From CAXBID01 sp963815305 (lineage in GTDB: Bacteria; Bacteroidota; Bacteroidia; Flavobacteriales; Flavobacteriaceae), in assembly GCA_963815305.1 (NCBI GenBank), contig CAWFFW010000001.1:1240001-1304000 (forward strand): a stretch of DNA of 64,000 bases, in the 5' to 3' direction. The notes below the pieces were generated by a model that saw nothing but the letters and a program-made list of their open reading frames with translations, made no database searches and was not told where the DNA came from. The position numbers and the translations under genes were made by a program. Positions within the stretch are counted from its first letter, which is position 1. Every line of letters begins with the position of its first letter. Positions 44,180 through 52,506 of this stretch are shown here, piece by piece.

Positions 44180-44533
44180 CTAAAGCTTATTAGACATGGA
44201 TGTAAAAATAGCTAAAAGTTCTTTGGCTTCAATTCTCAATTTAAAAATATTTATTGTTTTCGATAATTGCATATTCTCAACAATATCTAACTAGTAATCT
44301 GTTTCACTCGCTTCAGCTAAACGGATTTAAATTTTATTCTTGAGATTTTTTAGGCTTCAAGATCTGTTTGCTTCTCGATAGTTAGCACCTAAGCTTGTAC
44401 CAAATTTTGATATTTGATTTTGTAAAACTAAAGGTTCTGACGTATTTATAAGACTTCTTGAATTTTTGAGAATTTCTATAGCAAATTCAATGGTTCTTTT
44501 TTCTAAAACTTGGGCAAACTCTTTATTCGTCAT
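44180..44533 (-). pseudogene. Decayed four-helix-bundle (S23-type) protein gene
   Basis: A 118-codon frame, from an ATG at 44533 to TAG at 44180-44182, interrupted by three in-frame stops (TGA, TAA, TAG). Between the stops it translates like the four-helix-bundle protein family found in rRNA intervening sequences and elsewhere in flavobacteria: EFAQVLEKRTIEFAIEIL, SKFGTSLGANYREANRS, then the IRLAEASETDY block and the EAKELLAIFTSM C-terminal block. The frame stays aligned throughout, so point mutations rather than indels broke it. The third stop falls where relatives have Trp (TDYW). Confidence 0.78.
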
Positions 44534-44545
44534 CCTTTTTTAACT

Positions 44546-45940
44546 TTAAGTAGGCGTAACTTTAGACATCTCTACTTTAATCAACTTTTTAGTTAAATAA
44601 TTAAACCTAATATACAACAAAATTGAAGCGGTGGTTAAACCTGCCAATAAACCCATCCATATGCCAAAACTTCCATAAGCATCAGCTTTTCCAAAATACC
44701 AACTTACAGGAAAACCAATAAGCCAATATGAAATAAAGGTTACAATAGTTGGTATTTTCACATCTTGTAAGCCACGTAAAGCACCCAAAACTAATACTTG
44801 TATACTGTCGCTTATTTGAAAAATAGCTGCAGCAACTAAGAGTTTAGATGCAATACGGACCACTTCAGTATTATCAATTAAATTTTCAGTATCATCAAAA
44901 TCTACATACAATTTGGGTAAATAATCATGAAAAACAAAGAACAAAATAGCAAAACATGTCGCCAATATAATCCCTAAAAGAAATATTGAAAAAGCAATTC
45001 GGCGTAATTCAAAATAATTTTTTAATCCTTTTTGATTTCCTACTCTAATCATGGATGCTACACTCAAACCCATAGCTACCATAAATGTCATAGATGATAA
45101 ATTTAAAGCAATTTGATTTGCTGCTTGCGGATTTTTACCCAATAAACCACTTAACCAAATAGCCGCTGTAAAAATGGCTACCTCAAAAAACATTTGCATC
45201 GCGCTAGGAGCACCAAGATTTATAATTTTTCTAAGCATTAATTTATTGAGTACAAAAAATTTGATGTTGGTGATATAGATCTTCGATTTTTCTTTTCCTT
45301 TTAATAAAAACCACAAATACCAAACCATTATAAACCTAGAAGCTAAAGTACCATATGCAGCACCTATTATGCCCAATTCTGGAAAACCAAATTTCCCAAA
45401 AATTAATAAGTAGTTTAAAATTATATTTATAATATTTGCCAAAAGTGTAGCATACATAGGAGGGCGTGTCATAGATAATCCGTCACTAAACTGTTTATAT
45501 CCTTGAAATATAATTAATGGGATGAGTGAAAATGCTACCAAATCTAAATACGGAATTGCTAGTTCTACAACTTCAACAGGTTGCTTCATTAAATACATGA
45601 ATTGCTTAGCAAAAAACACCATTAAAAACAGGAGAACTCCTAAAACAGTGCACAAAAACAAACCATGTTTAAACGATGATTTTCCCCTACTAAAATCTTT
45701 CGTTGCATCTACCTCGGCAACTAGTGGCGTAATGGCCGTTGAAAAACCAATACCTATAGACATGGCGATAAACATAAAGCTATTACCCAAAGAGACTGCT
45801 GCTAATTCTGCTGTTCCCAATTGGCCCACCATAATATTATCAACAAAACTAACAAATGTATGCCCCAGCATGCCTAACATTACAGGAGCCGCTAGTTGCC
45901 AATTATATTTAAATTCTTTAGTGTAATTTGCTAATTGCAT
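44546..45940 (-). CDS. MATE family multidrug exporter
   Basis: A 464-aa protein with about twelve membrane helices in two homologous halves. It shows the MATE pattern MLGMLGHTFVSFVDNIMVGQLGTAELAAVSLGNS, GIGFSTAITPLVAE and, in the second half, LGAPSAMQMFFEVAIFTAAIWLSGLLG and VASMIRVGNQKG. It would exchange cationic drugs for Na+ or H+ at the inner membrane. The substrate is unknown. The four-helix pseudogene starts 13 bases beyond its stop on the same strand. Confidence 0.94.
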   Translation of the reverse strand: MQLANYTKEFKYNWQLAAPVMLGMLGHTFVSFVDNIMVGQLGTAELAAVSLGNSFMFIAMSIGIGFSTAITPLVAEVDATKDFSRGKSSFKHGLFLCTVLGVLLFLMVFFAKQFMYLMKQPVEVVELAIPYLDLVAFSLIPLIIFQGYKQFSDGLSMTRPPMYATLLANIINIILNYLLIFGKFGFPELGIIGAAYGTLASRFIMVWYLWFLLKGKEKSKIYITNIKFFVLNKLMLRKIINLGAPSAMQMFFEVAIFTAAIWLSGLLGKNPQAANQIALNLSSMTFMVAMGLSVASMIRVGNQKGLKNYFELRRIAFSIFLLGIILATCFAILFFVFHDYLPKLYVDFDDTENLIDNTEVVRIASKLLVAAAIFQISDSIQVLVLGALRGLQDVKIPTIVTFISYWLIGFPVSWYFGKADAYGSFGIWMGLLAGLTTASILLYIRFNYLTKKLIKVEMSKVTPT

Positions 45941-46179
45941 CTGGCAAATGTAGCTTTAAGCTTTTTGTTTACCAATTTTAGGTGAGCCCTTTTAGAATAA
46001 AATTAGATTAACAAATGTTAATAACTCTATCGTAATTAATGCTAGTCTTTTTATAATATTTTTTAAATTCGCATTGCTTTTAAAGAAGCATTCTTAATAA
46101 GAACGATAGCAAATTAGAAACACTTTTAGCTTTTATTTTATAAAGGGATTAATAAATTATAGCTTAAGTTTCAATATTT

Positions 46180-46210
46180 AAAAAGGAGGAAAAAAATTTC
46201 CTCCTTTTTT
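46180..46210. terminator. Bidirectional terminator
   Basis: AAAAAGGAGGAAA (46180-46192) pairs with TTTCCTCCTTTTTT (46197-46210). T runs occur on both strands. It lies directly beyond the stop (46217) of the nitronate monooxygenase gene on the minus strand. Confidence 0.85.
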
Positions 46211-46216
46211 ATGTTC

Positions 46217-47158
46217 TTATAATTTAGATACTAATTTCTTAGCTTCTTCAAACTCACTAATTATATCTATAACAATATTTGAAACTGGTTTTATATCATG
46301 AATTAAACCAGAAATTTGCCCAATTTCTAGTTCACCGTTTTCTAAATCGCCTTCAAACATTCCTTTTTTAGCTCGCGCTCTACCCAAAAGGGCTTTAAGC
46401 TCTTCTATGGTTGGGTTGGTTTTATAAAGTGCTTGTACCTCCTCATAAAATTTATTTTTGAACAGTCTAACAGGAGCTAACTCTTTTAAAGTAAGTTGTG
46501 TATCACCTTCTTTAGCATCAACAACCACTTGTTTAAAAGCATCATGTGCTGAACTTTCTTCACTTGCAACGAACCGGCTTCCAATTTGTACACCATCTGC
46601 TCCCAAAACCATGCATGCTAACATCGCTTTTCCTGTTGAAATTCCTCCAGCAGCTATCAGCGGAATTCGTATTTTCTCTTTAACCATAGGTATTAGCGTT
46701 AATGTTGTTGTTTCATCTCGCCCATTATGTCCACCAGCTTCAAAACCTTCAGCAACTATAGCATCGACACCCGCTTCTTGTGTTTTTAAAGCAAATTTTA
46801 CGCTACTTACTACATGAACCACAGTTATATCTCTATCTTTTAACCAATCCGTCCAAGTTTTAGGATTACCTGCCGAAGTAAAAACAATCTTTACACCTTC
46901 TTCAACAATAATATCCATAATTTCTTCAATGTTTGGATACAGCATGGGCACATTGACACCAAAAGGTTTAAGAGTTGCTTTTTTACATTTTTGAATATGT
47001 TCTCTTAATACTTCTGGATACATAGAACCAGCGCCTATTAATCCTAAAATACCAGCATTACTAGAAGCTGATGCTAATCGCCATCCACTATTCCAAACCA
47101 TACCCGCTTGAATTATAGGATATTTAATATTAAAAAGTTCTGTAATTCGATTTGGCAT
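46217..47158 (-). CDS. Nitronate monooxygenase / FabK-like FMN enzyme
   Basis: A 313-aa TIM-barrel FMN protein of the nitropropane dioxygenase family. It has FNIKYPIIQAGMVW at the N terminus, GLIGAGSM, NVPMLYP, FTSAGNP, VHVVSSVKFALKTQEAGVDAIVAEGFEAGGHNG with the active-site His, IPLIAAGGIS and ADGVQIGSRFVASEE, which bind the FMN phosphate. It could be a nitronate monooxygenase or a FabK-type enoyl-ACP reductase; the presence of FabI in the same window argues for the former. It overlaps the subtilase gene by one base, suggesting co-transcription. Confidence 0.87.
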   Translation of the reverse strand: MPNRITELFNIKYPIIQAGMVWNSGWRLASASSNAGILGLIGAGSMYPEVLREHIQKCKKATLKPFGVNVPMLYPNIEEIMDIIVEEGVKIVFTSAGNPKTWTDWLKDRDITVVHVVSSVKFALKTQEAGVDAIVAEGFEAGGHNGRDETTTLTLIPMVKEKIRIPLIAAGGISTGKAMLACMVLGADGVQIGSRFVASEESSAHDAFKQVVVDAKEGDTQLTLKELAPVRLFKNKFYEEVQALYKTNPTIEELKALLGRARAKKGMFEGDLENGELEIGQISGLIHDIKPVSNIVIDIISEFEEAKKLVSKL

Positions 47159-48789
47159 TATTCTTTTATAAGTTTTATAGTTTTTGAGCTATTATTAAAT
47201 TCCAGAACCGCAAGGTAAAGCCCTTTAGGCACAGAGGATATATCCATTTCACTGTTGTTTTTTGAGATTAAAAACACTTTTATTTGTTTGCCAAGAACAT
47301 TATATATAATTACTTTCAGTTCAATTTTGTTTGAAGGTATATTAAAATAAACTAATCCTTTAGTAGGGCTTGGATATAAATTTATGTCATCGTAAATTCT
47401 ATCATCAACAGATAATGCATTACTTAATGCCAATTGTAAGTCAGGAATTCCATAGCCCAACTGGAAATCTGGTGAATTAAATTGAGATGAAGATGCTCTA
47501 ATCAATTGCATAATTTCAGCATTGGTTTTATTGGGTAGGGCTTGCATTAAACAAGCTACAGCACCAGCAACAATAGGTGAACTAAATGATGTACCATTGT
47601 TCTGAACTATAGAATTATTAGCATTAATTAAATATGGGGTTTGTCCTCTAGCGACAACATCTGGTTTTATTGATGGTTGAATAGTACTACCAACCGAACT
47701 AAAAGACGCATAACCACCAGAAGAATTAACGGCACCTACTGATAATACATATTGAGAATCTGCGGGTGCACTTACTCCAGATGCCCCAGAATTACCAGCT
47801 GAAGTGACTAACATCAATCCTTTTTCAAAAGCAATGTTAGAACCTCTGGTTATAAAAGCTGTATTTCCATCAAAATCTGTAGATGAATAGTTATAACTTG
47901 GATTATCAAATGTTGAATACCCTAAAGACGTATTGATAATATCAATACCCAAACTATCTGCTCTTTCAGCAGCTTCTACCCAATAACTTTCTTCTACGGG
48001 GGTTTCGCTAGCTTCATCTTCGGTTCTAAACAAATAATAGAATGCGTCTGGTGCGGTTCCAACATAGGCATTTAAAATAAATCCCGCCATCGTACTTAAT
48101 ACTTGTGTGCCATGACTAATACTAGAGGGTCTTGGATCATGAGCATAGAAATTATTTGTTCTATCAACAAAATCATAGCCTCCAAGTAAATTACCAGCAT
48201 CTCTAATACGTCGAAAAGCTCCTATAATGTTTACATTAGTAAATGCTGAATCAAAGACTCCAATGGTAAGTCCTTCTCCTGTATAATCACTAAGGTGTAA
48301 ATCATCGATATTGATCATTTCAACTTGATTTTGAGTATTACCATAATTAAAATTCACAAAGGTGTTTTCAATTTCAAATTTATTATCAGCCTTCTTTATT
48401 TTAGAAATCTTTGTGGTATTTAAACTTTTATCAGCAAAATCTATATAATCTATAAATGAGATTGATGGATTGGTTAATAGATTATCAATATTAGTTTGTG
48501 TACCTCTTACATGTACTGCATTAAACCATTTAGATTTGGCTAAAACTATTATGCCAGTTGCATTTTTAAGTTGTGCAATATAAGTTTCGTTTACAGGAAC
48601 ATCGCGCTTATCAATTGCAATGTTATGTCTTGCTTTTCTGTCTATAGCTTTTTGAGTAAGAATTGAAATTGGATTTGCAATAGAAGTTGCAACATTCTCC
48701 TTATCAACCAAATAAATCCAGGCATCCTCTTGAGAAAAAACTACAAATTGAATAAAGAGAACGCAAAAAAAGATTGTTTTCTTAATCAT
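47158..48789 (-). CDS. S8 subtilisin-like protease with T9SS sorting domain
   Basis: A 543-aa secreted protease with a signal peptide (1-19). The catalytic triad is Asp180 (IGVFDSAF), His226 (SHGTQVLSTMAG) and Ser401 (NGTSFSSPIVAGA). Residues about 20-160 are an inhibitor-like propeptide. The last 80 residues (about 460-543, INLYPSPTKGLVYFNI to KTIKLIKE) are a type A T9SS C-terminal target domain, so it is predicted to reach the cell surface through the type IX system. It overlaps the monooxygenase gene by one base and is preceded by mnmA, 18 bases away on the same strand. Confidence 0.94.
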   Translation of the reverse strand: MIKKTIFFCVLFIQFVVFSQEDAWIYLVDKENVATSIANPISILTQKAIDRKARHNIAIDKRDVPVNETYIAQLKNATGIIVLAKSKWFNAVHVRGTQTNIDNLLTNPSISFIDYIDFADKSLNTTKISKIKKADNKFEIENTFVNFNYGNTQNQVEMINIDDLHLSDYTGEGLTIGVFDSAFTNVNIIGAFRRIRDAGNLLGGYDFVDRTNNFYAHDPRPSSISHGTQVLSTMAGFILNAYVGTAPDAFYYLFRTEDEASETPVEESYWVEAAERADSLGIDIINTSLGYSTFDNPSYNYSSTDFDGNTAFITRGSNIAFEKGLMLVTSAGNSGASGVSAPADSQYVLSVGAVNSSGGYASFSSVGSTIQPSIKPDVVARGQTPYLINANNSIVQNNGTSFSSPIVAGAVACLMQALPNKTNAEIMQLIRASSSQFNSPDFQLGYGIPDLQLALSNALSVDDRIYDDINLYPSPTKGLVYFNIPSNKIELKVIIYNVLGKQIKVFLISKNNSEMDISSVPKGLYLAVLEFNNSSKTIKLIKE

Positions 48790-48807
48790 AACGTTTTTAA
48801 TGACAAT

Positions 48808-49995
48808 TTACGAAATAACTCCAGAACCTATAAGCTCATCATTAATGTACCAAGCCACAAACTGACCTTCAGTAATTGCTGATTGAAAATCATTAAATTC
48901 AACATACAAACCGCCCTCAACTTTATAAAGTGTGGCATCCTGTAGGTCTTGTCTATATCTAATTCTTGCTGTTACTTGCATCTTTTCATCTGTTTTTAAA
49001 GCTAAATCTTCACGAATCCAATGCAATTCTTCATCACAAACATATAATGCTTTCTTAAACAAACCAGGGTGTAATTTACCTTGCCCAGTATAAATAACAT
49101 TTTCTTTAACATCGGTATCAATGACGAATAAAGGCTCTATCGTACCTCCTACTGCTAATCCTTTTCTTTGTCCTTTTGTAAAATAATGTGCACCTTGATG
49201 CTTTCCAACTATTTTGCCGTACTCAATTTTATAATTAATTTTACGAGATAAATATTTTAGTTTTTCTTCTTCAGAATTAAATGTTGGTTCTTCTAAATTA
49301 AAAATGTTTTGTTCACTAGGAATTTCAACAATAGCACCTTCTTTTGATTTTAGTTGCTGCTGGAGAAAATCTGGTAATTTAACTTTACCTATAAAACAAA
49401 GCCCTTGAGAATCTTTTTTATCAGCGGTAACCAAGTCAATCTCTTTTGCAATATCTCTAACTTGAGGTTTTGTTAATTCGCCTATGGGAAAAAGAGATTT
49501 TGATAACTGCTCTTGAGATAATTGACATAAAAAATAAGATTGGTCTTTATTATTGTCAATACCAGCTAATAATTGATAGATTTCTTTACCATCCTTATTA
49601 ATAGTTCCTTTTCTACAATAATGACCTGTAGCAACATAATCGGCTCCAAGTTCTAAAGCAATTTTCATAAATACATCAAACTTAATCTCTCTATTGCATA
49701 GTACATCTGGATTTGGTGTTCTTCCATTTTCATATTCGTTGAACATATAATCAACTATCCGCTCTTTATATTGTTCGCTTAAATCTACGGTTTGAAAAGG
49801 GATTCCTAATTTTTCTGCAACAAGCATGGCATCATTGCTATCATCTAGCCAAGGGCACTCATCAGAAATAGTTACTGAATCATCATGCCAATTTTTCATA
49901 AATAAGCCAATTACCTCGTACCCTTGCTGCTTTAATAAATAAGCCGCAACGCTAGAATCTACACCACCTGAAAGCCCAATTACAACTCTTTTCAC
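48808..49995 (-). CDS. mnmA: tRNA 2-thiouridine(34) synthase MnmA
   Basis: A 395-aa ATP-dependent thiolase that adds sulfur to the wobble uridine of Lys, Glu and Gln tRNAs. The PP-loop is SGGVDSS at 9-15; the catalytic Cys pair is Cys100 (PDVLCNREIKF) and Cys200 (DSQGLCFIGK). ATGHYCRK, DQSYFLCQLS and GQRKGLAVGG are family motifs. The length is a little above average because of an acidic insert (about 235-255). It is the first gene of a likely three-gene run with the subtilase and nitronate monooxygenase. Confidence 0.97.
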   Translation of the reverse strand: MKRVVIGLSGGVDSSVAAYLLKQQGYEVIGLFMKNWHDDSVTISDECPWLDDSNDAMLVAEKLGIPFQTVDLSEQYKERIVDYMFNEYENGRTPNPDVLCNREIKFDVFMKIALELGADYVATGHYCRKGTINKDGKEIYQLLAGIDNNKDQSYFLCQLSQEQLSKSLFPIGELTKPQVRDIAKEIDLVTADKKDSQGLCFIGKVKLPDFLQQQLKSKEGAIVEIPSEQNIFNLEEPTFNSEEEKLKYLSRKINYKIEYGKIVGKHQGAHYFTKGQRKGLAVGGTIEPLFVIDTDVKENVIYTGQGKLHPGLFKKALYVCDEELHWIREDLALKTDEKMQVTARIRYRQDLQDATLYKVEGGLYVEFNDFQSAITEGQFVAWYINDELIGSGVIS

Positions 49996-50012
49996 CTTAA
50001 AAAATTAGGGTA

Positions 50013-50020
50013 CAAAGATA
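50013..50020 (-). promoter_or_regulatory. Candidate -7 box for mnmA
   Basis: On the minus strand this reads TATCTTTG, a full match to TAnnTTTG, ending 17 bases before the mnmA ATG. No matching -33 TTTG was found at the expected distance. Confidence 0.4.
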
Positions 50021-50113
50021 CATATTATTAGCAAATTTATTTAACATAATTAAGCAGGATAACTAGACGAAATACATTTTTGTTTAATTTTTAACAAATT
50101 TTATGAAACAAAA

Positions 50114-50146
50114 TTTGTTTTTTTGTTTAATGATGGTGTATATTTG
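50114..50146 (+). promoter_or_regulatory. Bacteroidota-type promoter for the fasciclin gene
   Basis: TTTG at 50114-50117 and TATATTTG at 50139-50146 are 21 bases apart, matching the -33/-7 (TTTG, TAnnTTTG) consensus. Transcription would start near 50153, about 25 bases before the ATG. Confidence 0.6.
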
Positions 50147-50176
50147 TTGAACAAAGTTTAACTAATAAGATTAAAA

Positions 50177-51568
50177 ATGAAAACCTTAAAAAAATTAAGA
50201 AATTTATCTTTCCTTTTTATAGGATTGATTTTAGTAACTTCGTGTAGTGACGATGACGGTCCTGCACCATTCGTGCCAACAAGTAATATTGTTCAACTAG
50301 CTCAAGCTACTCCAGAATTATCTGATTTAGTTTCTGCATTAGTAAAGTATCCAGATTTAGTTAATTTACTTAGTACAGATGGAACTTACACTGTTTTTGC
50401 ACCAACAAACACTGCATTTGACGGTCTTTTAGCAGCAATAGGACAAGCTTCTATAGATGATATTCCTGAAGATGTTTTAAAAAATGTATTACAATATCAT
50501 GTATTCACTGCCGCCGCAGTAGAGGCTAGTGCAGTTACTACCGGTCCTATAACAATGGCAAATGGAGAAGATGCGGATTTAGTATCCGACAGTAGTGGGA
50601 TATTTATTGAAGGTGCACAGGTTATTTTAGGTAATGTTCTTGGAACAAATGGTGTAGTTCACGTTATTGATAGCGTAATAGTACCACCTTCAATAGTACC
50701 AATAGTAGGGACTATTGTTGCACCTGCATATTTTAACAAAGATTTCACAACACTTATAGCTGCAGTTTTAGCTGCTGAACCAAGTATTTTAGAATTACTT
50801 TTAAGTGATGGTACTGGTGGAAATGGTTTAACATTATTTGCTCCAACTAATGATGCTTTTGCAGCTGCTGGAATTACTGATGTTAATGGTGCAGATGCAA
50901 TACTAGCTTATCATGTTATCAATGGCGCTACCATTATGGCCTCTATGCTACCAACTACAGATGGATCAGCTGCGGAGGTTGGTACTGTAGGTGGAAATAT
51001 ATATGTAACCAATGCTGGTTCAGGTGTTTTTATAAATGGAACAACTGAAGTTGTCGCAACAGATATTATTGGATCAAATGGTGTTGTACATGTAATTGAT
51101 AGAACTTTAGTACCACCTACAAATACAATAAATGAAATAGTAGCTAGTTTTGCTGGTGATAATCCAGGAGAATTCACATTATTGTCTGCTGCTCTAGCAA
51201 GAGCTGGTTTAGCAGATTTCTTTTCTGGTGATGGACCTTATACTGTATTCGCTCCAACAGATACTGCTTTTCTAGCGGCAGGTTATGATGAAGCTGAAAT
51301 AAATGCTACCGCTCCAGCTGCCTTAGCAGGTATATTAACGCACCACGTTGTTAAGTCTAATGCTTATGTGTTTTCAACCGATTTATCAAATGGAGCTGTC
51401 CCAATGTTAAACGATCAAAATGTCACAATAAACTTAGGCAATTTAACCGTACAAGATGCGAATGGTTCTACTACAGCTGCCAGTTTATTGACTGACTTAT
51501 TAAACGTACATGCAACAAATGGTGTGATACACGTAATTGATAAAGTATTATTACCTTCTTCTAGCTAA
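50177..51568 (+). CDS. Lipoprotein with three fasciclin (FAS1) domains
   Basis: A 463-aa lipoprotein (signal ending LVTSC, Cys23). Three FAS1 repeats follow at about 40-172, 178-313 and 317-461. Each ends with a conserved H2-type box (NGVVHVIDSVIVPP, NGVVHVIDRTLVPP, NGVIHVIDKVLLPS) and has the YTVFAPTNTAF or LFAPTNDAF box near its start. FAS1 domains mediate adhesion or binding to surface polymers, so a surface or periplasmic adhesion role is likely. It stands alone with its own promoter and terminator and is rich in Ala, Thr and Gly. Confidence 0.94.
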   Translation: MKTLKKLRNLSFLFIGLILVTSCSDDDGPAPFVPTSNIVQLAQATPELSDLVSALVKYPDLVNLLSTDGTYTVFAPTNTAFDGLLAAIGQASIDDIPEDVLKNVLQYHVFTAAAVEASAVTTGPITMANGEDADLVSDSSGIFIEGAQVILGNVLGTNGVVHVIDSVIVPPSIVPIVGTIVAPAYFNKDFTTLIAAVLAAEPSILELLLSDGTGGNGLTLFAPTNDAFAAAGITDVNGADAILAYHVINGATIMASMLPTTDGSAAEVGTVGGNIYVTNAGSGVFINGTTEVVATDIIGSNGVVHVIDRTLVPPTNTINEIVASFAGDNPGEFTLLSAALARAGLADFFSGDGPYTVFAPTDTAFLAAGYDEAEINATAPAALAGILTHHVVKSNAYVFSTDLSNGAVPMLNDQNVTINLGNLTVQDANGSTTAASLLTDLLNVHATNGVIHVIDKVLLPSSS

Positions 51569-51630
51569 AAAAATTAGTTTGGTTTGTTGATTGTAGGCAA
51601 CTCTTAATCATTGATTAAAGTTGTCTATGA

Positions 51631-51667
51631 AAAAGAGGTCCTTTGAGCAATCAAGGGGCTTTTTTTT
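51631..51667 (+). terminator. Terminator after the fasciclin gene
   Basis: An imperfect hairpin, AAAAGAGGTCCTTTGA against TCAAGGGGCTTTTTT, followed by a long T run. It overlaps the last codons of the convergent YwqK-like gene. Confidence 0.75.
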
Positions 51668-52367
51668 AGTTGCTTTTATTAATATATTTGGGTTTATAAG
51701 TAAAGTCTTTTTCTTCCTTTAACGTTCCATTTTCATAGTATTTCCAAACACTATCCTTCTTTCCTCTTTTATACTGCCCCTCTGCTAATAAATTTCCTTT
51801 TGGACTATAATATTTTGAAGGACCATGCAATTCACCATCAACATATAAAAACTCTTTAAGAACCGTGTTTTTTTCCGAATACCATTCAGATACACCATCT
51901 AATTTTCCAGATTTATAATTTTGTTTTTCAGCAATTTTACCTTTTTCATAATATACAAATCGTTCACCATCTAACTGACCATAGATATTGAAATTTTCTA
52001 ATATTAATAAATTATCAGAATTCTTTTGATAGTATTTCCAAGCTCCAACGAATGTTTTACCATCCATTTTACCTTCACTAATAAGTTTACCTTTTGAAGT
52101 GAAAAACTTAACATCTGTGATATCATTTTCTTTATTAAAAAGTCTAGTAGCAGATAAGACAGCTTTATTATTTATATTTTTGAAAAACCTAAATTCTCCA
52201 ATTTCCTTTCCATGAAAAAATTCACCTTCGTATCGCAATACTTTGGTGTTTTCGAATGTTTTAGCCCAATGACCATGACGTTTTCCATTTTTATCAAACT
52301 GATTTATAGTTTGAGATGAAACGATGCATGCCATAAATAAAAATAATACTAGATTTAAAAATTTCAT
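51666..52367 (-). CDS. YwqK-like MORN-repeat protein
   Basis: A 233-aa exported protein (signal peptide 1-18, ending VSS). It contains a series of MORN-like repeats of about 22 residues, for example NGKRHGHWAKTFENTKVLRYEGEFFHGKEIGEFRFF, GQLDGERFVYYEKGKIAEKQNYKSGKLDG and GELHGPSKYYSPKGNLLAEGQYKRGKKDSVWKYYENG. The family is annotated as toxin-antitoxin system YwqK-type antitoxin, but no toxin gene is adjacent and the signal peptide makes an antitoxin role unlikely. Function unknown. It is downstream of yidC with about 140 bases between. Confidence 0.85.
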   Translation of the reverse strand: MKFLNLVLFLFMACIVSSQTINQFDKNGKRHGHWAKTFENTKVLRYEGEFFHGKEIGEFRFFKNINNKAVLSATRLFNKENDITDVKFFTSKGKLISEGKMDGKTFVGAWKYYQKNSDNLLILENFNIYGQLDGERFVYYEKGKIAEKQNYKSGKLDGVSEWYSEKNTVLKEFLYVDGELHGPSKYYSPKGNLLAEGQYKRGKKDSVWKYYENGTLKEEKDFTYKPKYINKSN

Positions 52368-52448
52368 ATGTTTTAATTAAAATTGAGATTTCTGCTTCTG
52401 CAGAAATAACAAAAAGAAAACGACAAAAGCCATATCAAATTGTATAAA

Positions 52449-52485
52449 ATAAAAAAAGCTGCCTCATCATTTTACAGGCAGCTTT
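52449..52485 (-). terminator. Terminator after yidC
   Basis: AAAGCTGCCT (52455-52464) pairs with AGGCAGCTTT (52476-52485). On the minus strand a T-rich run follows. It lies 22 bases beyond the yidC stop. Confidence 0.85.
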
Positions 52486-52506
52486 CTACAAGGTGTTTAT
52501 AAAAAA

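Noticed and set aside
51666..52367. YwqK-like gene as a toxin-antitoxin antitoxin
   Set aside because: The family name suggests it, but the product has a signal peptide and MORN-like repeats, and no toxin gene lies beside it.
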